The position numbers were made by a program, and so were the translations under genes. Under the pieces are notes generated by a model, which did no database searches, was not told where the DNA came from, and saw only the letters and a program-made list of their open reading frames with translations. This document shows, piece after piece, positions 53,947 through 62,475 of a DNA stretch of 64,000 nucleotides (the stretch's first letter is position 1; every line of letters starts with the position of its first letter). The stretch spans positions 36,179 to 100,178 of the forward strand of contig JBCDBX010000001.1 of the NCBI GenBank assembly GCA_039182865.1. The letters run 5' to 3'. Origin of the DNA: UBA1858 sp039182865. Its GTDB lineage: Bacteria > Pseudomonadota > Gammaproteobacteria > UBA4575.

Positions 53947-55860
53947 TTAGCTGCTTTCGTGAGGAGTTATTTCATCAGAGAATAACTTGAGTAAGGCTTC
54001 AATTTTCATTGAGCCTTGATCTTTTCCTTCGCGAGTACGAACAGCTATAGTTTGCGATTCTACCTCTCGGTCGCCTACAACCAACAGGTATGGAATGCGT
54101 TGAATTGTGTGCTCGCGAATCTTATAGCCAATCTTCTCATTTCTCAAGTCGAGATTGGCCCGAAAGCCTTCATTTATCAGCATTTTTTGGACTTTTTTGG
54201 CATAATCCGCTTGCGCATCAGTGATATTCAGAACCACGGCTTGGACAGGCGCTAGCCATAATGGCAAATTGCCCGCATGATGCTCAATTAATATCCCGAT
54301 AAATCGTTCTAGAGACCCTAAAATAGCTCGATGGATCATTACGGGTGTTTTCTTAGTGCCATCTTCCGCGACATAACTCGCCTCTAGCCTTTGTGGCATC
54401 GAGAAATCGAGTTGAATGGTGCCACATTGCCATCTTCGTCCTAAGCTATCACGCAGCGTGAATTCAATTTTTGGTCCATAAAATGCTCCTTCTCCGGGTT
54501 GTAGCACATACTCTAACCCCTTGTTCTCGAGAGCTATTTTCAGGCCCTCCTCAGCTTTGTCCCAGAGCGATTCTTCGCCCACACGTTGTTCGGGGCGCGT
54601 TGAGAGAGCCAATTCAATAGTCTCAAAGCCAAAATCCTTATAGACCTCGAAAGTCAGATCAATTAATCCAGATACTTCACTTTGCAGTTGATTTTCAGTG
54701 CAAAAGATATGCGCATCATCTTGGACAAATCTGCGCGCTCGCATCAATCCATGCAAGGTACCTGAGGGCTCATTACGGTGGACAACGCCGAATTCTGCGA
54801 TTTTGTAAGGCAAATCACGATAACTTTTTAGGCCTTGGTTATATATCTGCACATGCCCCGGACAATTCATGGGCTTAACCGCAAATTCTCGACTTTCGGA
54901 TTGAGTCGTAAATATCATGTCACCAAATTTGTCCCAGTGACCTGATTTTTCCCAAAGGGTACGGTCTAGTACTTGAGGCGTATGCACCTCGCTGTAATCA
55001 TGAGCAATTAACTGTTGACGCATATAATCCTCAACATTTCGATACAACTCCCAGCCTCGCGCGTGCCAGAACACCATGCCAGGAGCTTCTTCCTGAAAAT
55101 GGAATAAATCCATTTGTTTGCCCAGACGTCGATGATCGCGCTTTTCTGCTTCTTCAATTTGCTTTAGGTATTGCTTGAGCTGTTTTTTATCAGGCCATGC
55201 AGTGCCATAAATGCGTTGCAGCATTTTGTTCTTGGAATCACCACGCCAGTAGGCACCTGCTAATTTTGTTAATTTAAATGCTCTTAAATGACGTGTGTTG
55301 GGCACATGAGGACCGCGACACATATCGGTGTATTCTTGATGCAAATAAAGCGCAATAATTTCACCATCTGGAATTTCACTGGCAATTTCAACTTTGTAAT
55401 CTTCACCACGTTCTTTGAATGCCAATATGGCTTCATCACGAGTGACTATTTTACGAATTACATCGTAGTCTTGCTTGATTAATTCTTCGATACGTTTCTC
55501 GATAGCTTCTAAATCTTCTGGTGTGAAACTGCGTTCAAATTCAATATCGTAATAAAAACCATTTTCGATCACAGGGCCGATCGCCATTTTAGCTGAAGGA
55601 AATAATTGCTTTACTGCATGACCAATCAAATGTGCAAATGAGTGTCGAATGATTTCGATACCTTCTTGGTCTTTGCTAGTAATAATAGAAAGATCCGCAT
55701 CATCATTAATTTCAACACAAGCATCGACAAGCTCGCCATTAACACGTCCAGCTATTGTCGCTTTAGCTAATCCTGGGCCAATTGACTGAGCAACTTGTGC
55801 AACAGTGACTGGTTGATCAAAAGATTTAGTATTGCCGTCGGGCAAAGTTATGATGGGCAT
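53947..55860 (-). CDS. thrS: Threonine-tRNA ligase
   Basis: A 637-residue class IIa synthetase (E. coli 642). In order: TGS domain (residues 1-65), the N2 editing domain with the HSFAHLIGHAVKQLFP zinc-site histidines, the catalytic core with MNCPGHVQIYN, EFGVVHRNEPSGTLHGLMR (motif 2) and ILGSLERFIGILIEH (motif 3), and the anticodon-binding domain with LRNEKIGYKIREHTIQRIPY. It charges tRNA-Thr and edits Ser-tRNA(Thr). The ATG at 55860 follows a GGAG at 55867-55870; the leader holds a likely autoregulatory hairpin. Confidence 0.98.
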   Translation of the reverse strand: MPIITLPDGNTKSFDQPVTVAQVAQSIGPGLAKATIAGRVNGELVDACVEINDDADLSIITSKDQEGIEIIRHSFAHLIGHAVKQLFPSAKMAIGPVIENGFYYDIEFERSFTPEDLEAIEKRIEELIKQDYDVIRKIVTRDEAILAFKERGEDYKVEIASEIPDGEIIALYLHQEYTDMCRGPHVPNTRHLRAFKLTKLAGAYWRGDSKNKMLQRIYGTAWPDKKQLKQYLKQIEEAEKRDHRRLGKQMDLFHFQEEAPGMVFWHARGWELYRNVEDYMRQQLIAHDYSEVHTPQVLDRTLWEKSGHWDKFGDMIFTTQSESREFAVKPMNCPGHVQIYNQGLKSYRDLPYKIAEFGVVHRNEPSGTLHGLMRARRFVQDDAHIFCTENQLQSEVSGLIDLTFEVYKDFGFETIELALSTRPEQRVGEESLWDKAEEGLKIALENKGLEYVLQPGEGAFYGPKIEFTLRDSLGRRWQCGTIQLDFSMPQRLEASYVAEDGTKKTPVMIHRAILGSLERFIGILIEHHAGNLPLWLAPVQAVVLNITDAQADYAKKVQKMLINEGFRANLDLRNEKIGYKIREHTIQRIPYLLVVGDREVESQTIAVRTREGKDQGSMKIEALLKLFSDEITPHESS

Positions 55861-55874
55861 TTATTTCTCCAGTG

Positions 55875-55895
55875 GTGGTCGATACGAAGGACCAC
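55875..55895 (-). promoter_or_regulatory. Probable ThrRS-binding operator hairpin in the thrS leader
   Basis: On the mRNA strand, GTGGTC-CTTCGTATC-GACCAC forms a 6-bp stem with a 9-nt loop that contains TTCGTA. This matches the U33-CGU-A37 core of a tRNA-Thr anticodon loop. The hairpin ends four bases before the GGAG Shine-Dalgarno of thrS. In E. coli, ThrRS represses its own translation by binding tRNA-Thr-like hairpins at exactly this place. A second hairpin, TTGTGT-N7-ACACAA at 55920-55938, lies upstream but lacks CGU. Confidence 0.65.
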
Positions 55896-55973
55896 ATGTT
55901 TTTTTATTTAATAACTATGTTGTGTGCCTTCGACACAATTTAGTTGCACGCAATAGCCACACATATTTAATTT

Positions 55974-56002
55974 ATTCTAAGGTGTCACTTCGTGACTATC
56001 AA
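55974..56002 (-). promoter_or_regulatory. Predicted sigma-70 promoter of thrS
   Basis: On the minus strand TTGATA (-35, 55997-56002) and TAGAAT (-10, 55974-55979) are spaced by 17 nt. Transcription would begin near 55967, giving a leader of about 106 nt that includes both hairpins upstream of thrS. The promoter lies just after a 6-bp hairpin (GCGAGG/CCTCGC, 56006-56023) that follows tRNA-Val and may end or process that transcript. Confidence 0.75.
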
Positions 56003-56028
56003 TTTGCGAGGAATAGCCCTCGCAGGTC

Positions 56029-56105
56029 TGGTAGGCGCGATTGGATTCGAACCAACGACCCCCACCATGTCAAGGTGGTGCTCTAACCAACTGAGCTACG
56101 CGCCT
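56029..56105 (-). tRNA. tRNA-Val (anticodon GAC)
   Basis: 77 nt with encoded CCA. The acceptor stem AGGCGCG/CGCGCCT is perfect; the D-arm reads GCTCAGTTGGTTAGAGC, the anticodon stem is CCACC/GGTGG around loop TTGACAT (anticodon GAC), the variable region is GGGTC and the T-arm GTTGG-TTCGAAT-CCAAT. It lies between uvrB and thrS on the minus strand. Confidence 0.97.
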
Positions 56106-56166
56106 GCTGTCACAGGACTGCGGAAGTTACCACAGACTTAGTGGTTTTACACCCCAACTTTTGCGC

Positions 56167-58194
56167 CTAACTAGCTTTTGCGCTTGGTGTCTCAAAAGCC
56201 ACACTTTTAAGTTTTTGGATTTCATCTCGTATTCTCGCGGCATCTTCAAATTCAAGATTTCGAGCAAACTCATACATCTGTAATTCGAGTTGGTGAATTT
56301 TTTTGGCCGCAAGCTGTGGACTCAAAGTCCCAAATTCAACGCCCTCTTCGGCAATCTCATGTAATTGCTGATAGCGTTGTTGATCGTAACGTGATTGTGC
56401 CCCCTCCATGATATTTCCAATAGATTTTTGAATACTTCGTGGAGTAATACCATGCTCCTGATTATAGTAAATTTGTTTTTCACGGCGTCGGTCAGTTTCT
56501 TCCATTGCTCGTTGCATAGAACCAGTAATCTTATCGGCATACAAAATCGCTTTACCATTTAAATTTCTAGCAGCACGCCCGATAGTTTGAATTAATGAGC
56601 GGTCTGATCGTAAGAATCCTTCCTTATCCGCATCAAGTATCGCCACCAGTGATACTTCAGGAATATCTAAACCCTCACGCAATAAGTTAATCCCTACCAG
56701 GACATCAAAAACCCCCTTACGTAAATCTTGAATAATCTCAACTCGTTCAACAGTATCAATATCTGAATGTAAATAACGCACGCGCACTCCATGTTCATCC
56801 AAATATTCAGTTAAGTCTTCCGACATACGCTTAGTTAAAGTTGTAATTAACACGCGCTCTTGGTTTGCGACTCTTTCATTGATTTCAGACAACACATCAT
56901 CAACTTGTGTTACCACAGGACGCACTTCTACTTGCGGATCTATTAAACCGGTTGGACGAACAACTTGCTCAACAACCTTTCCAGATTTTTCCCCTTCGTA
57001 ATTACCTGGTGTTGCTGAGATATATATCACCTGTGGAGATAAGGCTTCAAATTCCTCAAATTTAAGTGGCCTGTTATCTAATGCCGAGGGCAATCTAAAG
57101 CCATACTCCACTAATGTTTCTTTACGCGAACGATCACCTTTATACATACCACCAAACTGCGGCACTGATACATGGCTTTCATCCATAATCATTAGTGCAT
57201 TCTCAGGCAGATAATCGAGTAGGCAAGGCGGAGGCTCACCAGCACCACGACCACTTAAATAGCGAGAGTAATTTTCAATACCTGCGCAATAACCTAACTC
57301 TTGTAACATTTCCAGATCAAACTGAGTACGCTGCTCTAATCGTTGAGCTTCCACTAATTTTTCGATGCTACGTAAATTTTCTAAACGCTCCTTAAGTTCA
57401 TTCTTAATGGAATCAATCGCATTCAGAATTACGCTGCGTGGTGTGACATAGTGTGACTTTGGGTAAACAGTCAGACGAGGCACTCGACGCAATACTTCCC
57501 CTGTAAGTGGATCAAAATAACTCAGCTGCTCGATTTCATCATCGAATAGCTCAATTCGAATCGCTTCACGATCAGATTCTGCCGGGTGCACATCAATCAC
57601 TTCCCCACGCACTCTAAATGTACCGCGCTTTAATTCGACATCATTTCGTTTGTATTGAAGTTCTGCGAGACGTCGTAATATTTTCCTTTGATCTGTAATA
57701 TCACCACGATCTAAATGCAGTACCATATTTAAATAAGAGCGTGGATCACCCAAACCATAAATTGCTGAAACTGTTCCAACTATAATTGTGTCATTGCGCT
57801 CAAATAATGCTTTGGTTGCAGATAATCGCATTTGCTCTATGTGGTCATTCACAGATGCATCTTTTTCTATAAACGTATCACTTGTTGGCACATAGGCTTC
57901 GGGTTGATAATAATCATAGTAGGAAACAAAGTACTCAACAGAATTGTGTGGAAAAAATGATTTCATCTCTCCATATAGCTGGGCTGCCAGAGTTTTATTT
58001 GGCGCTAAAATTATTGTTGGACGTTGTACATTCTGAATAACATGCGCAACCGTGAAGGTCTTACCCGAACCTGTTACCCCCAGCAAAGTTTGATGGGCCA
58101 ACCCATCCTCCAAGCCACTAACAAGCTCTTTTATTGCTTCTGGTTGGTCACCAGCAGGTTGAAATTCAGCTTCTATGCAAAATTCTTTGGCCAT
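56167..58194 (-). CDS. uvrB: Excinuclease ABC subunit B
   Basis: A 675-residue helicase-like protein (E. coli UvrB 673). The Walker A motif is GVTGSGKT (residues 39-46), the damage-binding beta-hairpin is in YYDYYQPEAYVPTSDT, the DEAD-like box is MIMDESHVSVPQ, and motif VI is QTIGRAARNLNG. A C-terminal UVR domain (LELQMYEFARNLEFEDAARI) binds UvrC. It verifies damage in nucleotide excision repair. It is divergent from the aminotransferase gene at 58276. Confidence 0.98.
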   Translation of the reverse strand: MAKEFCIEAEFQPAGDQPEAIKELVSGLEDGLAHQTLLGVTGSGKTFTVAHVIQNVQRPTIILAPNKTLAAQLYGEMKSFFPHNSVEYFVSYYDYYQPEAYVPTSDTFIEKDASVNDHIEQMRLSATKALFERNDTIIVGTVSAIYGLGDPRSYLNMVLHLDRGDITDQRKILRRLAELQYKRNDVELKRGTFRVRGEVIDVHPAESDREAIRIELFDDEIEQLSYFDPLTGEVLRRVPRLTVYPKSHYVTPRSVILNAIDSIKNELKERLENLRSIEKLVEAQRLEQRTQFDLEMLQELGYCAGIENYSRYLSGRGAGEPPPCLLDYLPENALMIMDESHVSVPQFGGMYKGDRSRKETLVEYGFRLPSALDNRPLKFEEFEALSPQVIYISATPGNYEGEKSGKVVEQVVRPTGLIDPQVEVRPVVTQVDDVLSEINERVANQERVLITTLTKRMSEDLTEYLDEHGVRVRYLHSDIDTVERVEIIQDLRKGVFDVLVGINLLREGLDIPEVSLVAILDADKEGFLRSDRSLIQTIGRAARNLNGKAILYADKITGSMQRAMEETDRRREKQIYYNQEHGITPRSIQKSIGNIMEGAQSRYDQQRYQQLHEIAEEGVEFGTLSPQLAAKKIHQLELQMYEFARNLEFEDAARIRDEIQKLKSVAFETPSAKAS

Positions 58195-58275
58195 TCACTT
58201 ATCGCATTAAAAAAAATAAAGTATGATTCTCGCTTGAAAGACATATAGAAATTATTTTCAGGGAAATACATTAAA

Positions 58276-59460
58276 TTGGACATTAAACTCGCTTCCCGCG
58301 TTCGCCGAATAAAACCATCTCCCACCTTAGCGGTCACAGCCAAAGCGAATCAACTTCGCCTTGAAGGTGTTGATGTGCTCAATTTAGCTGCAGGTGAGCC
58401 AGACTTTGACACCCCAAAGCATATTAAACAAGCCGCAATTGAGGCGATGAATGCTGGCCAAACCAAATATACACCGGTGGGCGGCACAAATTCGTTGAAA
58501 GCAGCCATCATCGATAAGTTTTCAAAAGATAATGGATTGCAATACAGCATGAATGAAATTCTCGTTTCATGCGGGGGTAAACAAAGTTTCTATAACTTAT
58601 GTCAGGCTGTGATAGATCAAGATGATGAAGTCATCATCCCTGCTCCATACTGGGTTTCTTACCCTGACATGGTGCTTCTAGCCAACGGCAAACCTGTCTA
58701 TATAAAAGCGGATCATAGTCAGAACTTCAAAATTAATGCTAAGCAGCTAACTAGCGCAATCAGTAACAAATCTAAATTATTTGTAATCAATAGCCCCTCT
58801 AACCCATCTGGGGCTTGTTATAGCGCAAAAGAATTAGAGGCACTGGCTGATGTTCTATTAAAATATCCTCAAGTAATGATTGCGACTGATGATATGTATG
58901 AACATATTTTATTTGACAATCAAGACTTCTCAAATATTTTATCTGTTTGCCCAGAGCTAAAACCACGAACAATAGTATTAAATGGAGTTTCTAAAGCATA
59001 CTCCATGACAGGTTGGCGAATTGGCTATGCGGCGGGTCCTGCTGGAGTCATTGAGCCAATGAAAAATATTCAATCTCAAAGTACATCAAATCCATGCTCA
59101 ATTTCACAAGCGGCTGCACAAGCCGCTTTATCCTCAGATCAAAGCTGTGTAAGCGATATGTGTGAAGCCTTTGAAGAGAGACATAATTTTATCGTTGATG
59201 GTCTAAATAAGATCAATGGTTTTAGCTGCAGTAGATCACATGGTACATTTTATTGTTTTGCTAACATTAGCGAAGCGATAAAAATAACACCTGGCATTGA
59301 GAGCGACGTTCAGTTTGCTACTTACCTATTAGACAAATGTGGAATTGCTGTGGTTCCAGGCACTGCTTTTGGACTGCCTGGTTATATGAGAATTTCTTTT
59401 GCGACCTCTAAAGAGAAACTGGCCGAGTCTTTAGAAAGACTCGGCCAGTTGATGAACTAA
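58276..59460 (+). CDS. Pyridoxal-dependent aspartate aminotransferase (class Ib type)
   Basis: A 394-residue fold-type I aminotransferase with the PLP lysine at Lys240 (VLNGVSKAYSMTGWRIGYAAG), preceded by LAAGEPDFDTP, INSPSNPSGACY and ATDDMYEHILFD. Start is TTG at 58276; the resulting MDIKLASRVRRIKPSPTLAV is the conserved N-terminus of this group, so TTG is believable even without a strong Shine-Dalgarno. Such enzymes usually act on aspartate/oxaloacetate, and in some bacteria on prephenate. It is divergent from uvrB. Its last 15 codons encode a perfect long palindrome (59417-59450). Confidence 0.9.
   Translation: MDIKLASRVRRIKPSPTLAVTAKANQLRLEGVDVLNLAAGEPDFDTPKHIKQAAIEAMNAGQTKYTPVGGTNSLKAAIIDKFSKDNGLQYSMNEILVSCGGKQSFYNLCQAVIDQDDEVIIPAPYWVSYPDMVLLANGKPVYIKADHSQNFKINAKQLTSAISNKSKLFVINSPSNPSGACYSAKELEALADVLLKYPQVMIATDDMYEHILFDNQDFSNILSVCPELKPRTIVLNGVSKAYSMTGWRIGYAAGPAGVIEPMKNIQSQSTSNPCSISQAAAQAALSSDQSCVSDMCEAFEERHNFIVDGLNKINGFSCSRSHGTFYCFANISEAIKITPGIESDVQFATYLLDKCGIAVVPGTAFGLPGYMRISFATSKEKLAESLERLGQLMN
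59417..59450. terminator. 34-bp perfect palindrome, likely bidirectional terminator or stability hairpin inside the aminotransferase 3' end
   Basis: Two 16-base arms, AACTGGCCGAGTCTTT and its exact reverse complement, are separated by AG. The whole lies in the last codons of the aminotransferase gene and 16 nt beyond the stop of the convergent Bro-N gene. The stem is long and GC-rich in the middle. No T-run follows on the plus strand; on the minus strand TCTCTTT follows, so it is best placed to end the Bro-N transcript. Confidence 0.6.
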
Positions 59461-59465
59461 TAATC

Positions 59466-59840
59466 TTATTCCGCTGCCGCGGCATATGTGACGTTTTGCG
59501 AGCCTGATAACTGCGGTTGATGTTGGACGAATTGCTTAAATTCTTGCGCTTTTAGACTATCTGATAAACTAAGCATATGGATTAAGCCTGCTTGAGAAAC
59601 TATCATCATGTCTATCCATGGATTTTTAGGATTCTCTGGCGTATCCACACGATATTTTTCCTTATGCTCATCTGTTAACTCACGAGTCGCAACCGTTACA
59701 TTGGGCTTACCTGTGCGACTATTAATCGCTACACCTACACATCGGCATACATCTGCTACAACATACCAGAATTGTCCGCTTTCTCTTTCCACCAATCTTA
59801 TCTGGCAGTCATCAAAATCTATAGAAGTAACACTACTCAC
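59466..59840 (-). CDS. Bro-N domain protein (antirepressor-like), orphan
   Basis: A 124-residue protein with a GTG start 7 nt after a GGAG Shine-Dalgarno. FWYVVADVCRCVG (residues about 23-35) and IVSQAGLIHMLSLSDSLKAQEFKQFV (about 79-104) follow the Bro-N pattern of phage and viral antirepressors (WFVAKDVCxxLG ... NExGLYxLxxxSxxxxAKxFKxWV). The motif normally closing the domain (TxEVLPxIR) is replaced by a Gln/Ser/Ala-rich end (TYAAAAE). There is no partner phage gene nearby. It could be a domesticated DNA-binding regulator or a remnant; a function cannot be given. Confidence 0.7.
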   Translation of the reverse strand: MSSVTSIDFDDCQIRLVERESGQFWYVVADVCRCVGVAINSRTGKPNVTVATRELTDEHKEKYRVDTPENPKNPWIDMMIVSQAGLIHMLSLSDSLKAQEFKQFVQHQPQLSGSQNVTYAAAAE

Positions 59841-60177
59841 CCGAAAACTCCTTATCCCTAAGTTACTTAATAATTCCTATACACACTCTATTGTGTTCAT
59901 CTAGTACATGAGGTCTACCTCTGCCAACTGGTAGAAACCATCTGATGACCAGCGACAAACAGTCAAAATAGTATGCTTCTGTATGGTGATATTAGTATTT
60001 GATATTAAACAGAAAAGTGACCTGCATAACGTAAATAAGAGTTTGTAGGGGGAGTAGTTCACATTTTAGAAATTTATATTGGTGCAAATGATAATAATGC
60101 TGAAAATTACACCAATTATCGGTCGGTTACTGAGTTGACCCAATCATTTCAGACCAGTAAGATCTGCGCCTTCCTGA
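59841..60177. other. 337-nt intergenic region between the Bro-N gene and tRNA-Asn
   Basis: No credible reading frame. The right end holds the tRNA-Asn promoter. At 60078-60116 an inverted repeat, ATTGGTG-N25-CACCAAT, is of unknown meaning. The left end must contain the promoter of the Bro-N gene. No direct repeat of the tRNA 3' end was seen. Confidence 0.4.
60135..60163 (+). promoter_or_regulatory. Predicted sigma-70 promoter of tRNA-Asn
   Basis: TTGACC (60135-60140) and TAAGAT (60158-60163) with 17-nt spacing, followed by a GC-rich stretch CTGCGCC and the tRNA 5' end 15 nt after the -10. The distance and the GC-rich discriminator are typical of stable-RNA promoters. Confidence 0.75.
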
Positions 60178-60253
60178 TCCCCGGTAGCTCAGTCGGTAGA
60201 GCGGGTGACTGTTAATCACTAGGTCGGCGGTTCGAGCCCGTCCCGGGGAGCCA
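60178..60253 (+). tRNA. tRNA-Asn (anticodon GTT)
   Basis: 76 nt with encoded CCA. The acceptor stem TCCCCGG/CCGGGGA is perfect, the D-arm reads GCTCAGTCGGTAGAGC, the anticodon loop is CTGTTAA (anticodon GTT) and the T-arm contains GGTTCGAGCCC. It is a single gene with its own promoter. Confidence 0.97.
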
Positions 60254-60255
60254 AG

Positions 60256-60296
60256 TCAAGCTCAAAGAAATAAAATTGCGTATTTCTCTCGCTTGA
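60256..60296 (+). terminator. Stem-loop after tRNA-Asn
   Basis: TCAAGC and GCTTGA form outer arms, and AGAAATA/TATTTCT an inner 7-bp stem with loop AAATTGCG, with a small bulge between. It starts 3 nt after the tRNA CCA. The T-run after it is short (ATTTA), so it may be a processing or weak termination structure. Confidence 0.5.
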
Positions 60297-60346
60297 TTTA
60301 AGACTTGATAATAAATTTCTCAGGATTGATTGCTAGATAGCTCTCA

Positions 60347-61216
60347 CTATCCTTTACTTTTTAAAAACTCAGTAAATTCTTGTCCTACTTCAGGATGTTT
60401 CATGCCGTACTCAACGCTTGCCTGCAAGTAACCCATCTTACTTCCACAATCATAACGCGTGCCAGAAAATTCATAAGCATACAATGACCTCTTCTCGATT
60501 TGCTTAGCTAATGCGTCCGTTAGTTGAATTTCACCGCCCGCACCCTCAGAGGTTTCCTCAATACAATCAAAAATCGATGCATCTAAAATGTATCGCCCAA
60601 CTACCGCAATATTCGACGGCGCTTCTTCCACTTTTGGCTTTTCAACAATGCCTGAAACCCTCCATAGATTATCTGAAATTTGATCACCTGAGATAACACC
60701 ATAACTACTTACGTTTTCTTGTGGCACTTTTTGAACTCCAATCACGCCACTTTGCTCATGCTCATAAATTTCGACCATCTGCTTCAGACATCCTTTTGGT
60801 TCACTATCGATAAGATCGTCTGCCAAAATCACTGCAAATGGCTCGTTTCCAATGACAGGGCGACTACAAAGCACAGCATGCCCCAGCCCTAAAGCCTCAG
60901 ATTGCCTTATGTAAATGCATGAAACGCTAGTTGGTAAAATATTTTGCACGACCTCAAGCATTTTAGTTTTGCCATTTGCCTCCAGCTCTGCTTCTAATTC
61001 ATATGCTTTATCAAAATGATCAGGAATAGATCGTTTTGATCTACCAATGATAAATACTAATTCTTCGATGCCGGCATTCACTGCTTCCTCAGCAGCGTAC
61101 TGTATGAGGGGCTTATCAACGATAGGCAGCATTTCTTTAGGATTGGCTTTAGTTGCAGGCAAAAATCTCGTGCCCATTCCAGCAACAGGAAAGATCGCTT
61201 TACGAATTTTTTTCAT
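60347..61216 (-). CDS. galU: UTP-glucose-1-phosphate uridylyltransferase
   Basis: A 289-residue nucleotidyltransferase with KAIFPVAGMGTRFLPATKANPKEM at the N-terminus, LIQYAAEEAVNAGIEE, VILADDLID and GIVEKPKVEEAPS, followed by GRYILDASIF. It makes UDP-glucose from UTP and glucose 1-phosphate, used for LPS core and exopolysaccharide sugars. It is convergent with tRNA-Asn; 192 nt upstream separate it from the ComEA-like gene. Confidence 0.96.
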   Translation of the reverse strand: MKKIRKAIFPVAGMGTRFLPATKANPKEMLPIVDKPLIQYAAEEAVNAGIEELVFIIGRSKRSIPDHFDKAYELEAELEANGKTKMLEVVQNILPTSVSCIYIRQSEALGLGHAVLCSRPVIGNEPFAVILADDLIDSEPKGCLKQMVEIYEHEQSGVIGVQKVPQENVSSYGVISGDQISDNLWRVSGIVEKPKVEEAPSNIAVVGRYILDASIFDCIEETSEGAGGEIQLTDALAKQIEKRSLYAYEFSGTRYDCGSKMGYLQASVEYGMKHPEVGQEFTEFLKSKG

Positions 61217-61364
61217 AATTCCACACTTTGTAACTAAAAATGACTTAACAATTTCTGCATTATTCTAAGATAGATATAACGACATAATTGAGAACGATCA
61301 TACATAATCACTGAAAAGAGTGGAACTGCTCACCGGCTGATAAAGCACCATTTAGCAGCCTAGA

Positions 61365-61394
61365 GGCCTATTAATTCATATGCATTAATAGGCC
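61365..61394. terminator. Strong stem-loop between the ComEA-like gene and galU
   Basis: A perfect 11-bp stem, GGCCTATTAAT and ATTAATAGGCC, with the 8-nt loop TCATATGC, begins 14 nt after the stop of the ComEA-like gene. No T-run follows on the minus strand. It may end that transcript or stabilise its 3' end, and it separates it from the galU promoter region. Confidence 0.55.
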
Positions 61395-61408
61395 AAAGCT
61401 ATTTTTGA

Positions 61409-61672
61409 TTATTCGAACAACAAATTACTTTGGTTATTTTGTAAAGTAGACTCACCTATACCTTTAACATTTAGCAAATCTTGAGCAGAGTTAAATTTAC
61501 CATATTGTTCGCGATACTGAATAATGGCTTGTGCTTTTTTAAGTCCGACACCTTTTAAATTATCAGCGATCTGCTCAGCAGTCGCGGTGTTTATATTCAA
61601 TGGCTCTGCATAAAGAACATTGCCTACAAGTAATGAAATTGCTAATAAAAAGTATAGTAAATAGTTTTTCAT
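61409..61672 (-). CDS. ComEA-like helix-hairpin-helix DNA-binding protein
   Basis: An 87-residue secreted protein. The start is the ATG at 61670-61672, 6 nt after GGAG; an upstream TTG would sit in that ribosome-binding site. Residues 1-22 are a signal peptide (YLLYFLLAISLLVGNVLYA). The rest is a tandem HhH unit, LNINTATAEQIADNLKGVG followed by YGKFNSAQDLLNVKGIGEST. ComEA binds incoming DNA in the periplasm during natural transformation; in many gammaproteobacteria such short proteins are seen without the other com genes close by. Competence is not proven by this gene. Confidence 0.88.
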   Translation of the reverse strand: MKNYLLYFLLAISLLVGNVLYAEPLNINTATAEQIADNLKGVGLKKAQAIIQYREQYGKFNSAQDLLNVKGIGESTLQNNQSNLLFE

Positions 61673-61770
61673 AATAATCTCCAAGTTTTATCAGTCTTCG
61701 ATACACACTAAAAGAGCGCGCGAATAAATTTTAATAAGTTGGAGTTAATACAGATACGTGCATATGTGCA

Positions 61771-62475
61771 TTACGCACATGAGAACGCTTTATTGAAAGT
61801 ATTTAGCGCCTCAATAGGATCCTCCGCTTTAGTAATCGGACGACCGACTACAATATGTGAAGAGCCATTTAAACGGGCATCACTTGGTGTGACAATTCGT
61901 TTTTGATCGTTAACATCATCAATCGGTAAACGTATACCTGGTGTCACAATGAGAAATTCTTTATCTGTGGATTGACGAATCATTGAAGATTCTTGTGCGG
62001 AACATACAACACCATCTAGATCTGCATTAAATGCACTAAGCGCCCACTTCTTCACTACGGTGGTGACATCATCATTAACACCAATGTTGCTTAAATCTTC
62101 TTGACTCATGGAAGTGAGCACGGTTACGGCAATTAATTTAGGACGTGAATCTGATGGATATTTATCAATGGCTTCAAGTGCACGACACATCATCTCCGAA
62201 CCACCAGAGGCATGCAGGTTCATCATCCAAACACCCATGTTTGCAGCAGCTGTGCAAGCTTGCGCGACAGTATTTGGGATATCATGAAATTTGAGATCTA
62301 AGAAAACTTTAAAGTCTTTCGCAACAAGTGCTTCAACTAAAGTCGGACCTCCCGATAAAAACAGTTCAAAACCGACCTTCAAGGCGCAAAGATTTGGGGA
62401 AACTTTCTCAACAAACTGCACAGCTTGTGCTGGATCAGAGTAATCCAGCGCGACAATAACCATGTGATCTGACAT
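61771..62475 (-). CDS. pyrF: Orotidine 5'-phosphate decarboxylase
   Basis: A 234-residue TIM-barrel enzyme. The catalytic Asp-Lys-Asp region is FLDLKFHDIPNTV, with VALDYSDPAQAV at the start, VTVLTSMSQEDL in the middle, and TPGIRLPIDDVNDQKRIVTP and VVGRPITKAEDP at the C-terminus. It makes UMP, upstream of PyrH and PyrG encoded in this window. It lies 34 nt after ihfB. Confidence 0.96.
   Translation of the reverse strand: MSDHMVIVALDYSDPAQAVQFVEKVSPNLCALKVGFELFLSGGPTLVEALVAKDFKVFLDLKFHDIPNTVAQACTAAANMGVWMMNLHASGGSEMMCRALEAIDKYPSDSRPKLIAVTVLTSMSQEDLSNIGVNDDVTTVVKKWALSAFNADLDGVVCSAQESSMIRQSTDKEFLIVTPGIRLPIDDVNDQKRIVTPSDARLNGSSHIVVGRPITKAEDPIEALNTFNKAFSCA

Noticed and set aside
60078..60116. ATTGGTG inverted repeat as an attachment site or operator
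   Set aside because: The arms are short and 25 nt apart, there is no second copy in view, and no integrase gene is near.
60178..60253. tRNA-Asn as the edge of an integrated island
   Set aside because: Flanking genes are housekeeping, no integrase is present, and no repeat of the tRNA 3' end was found by eye.
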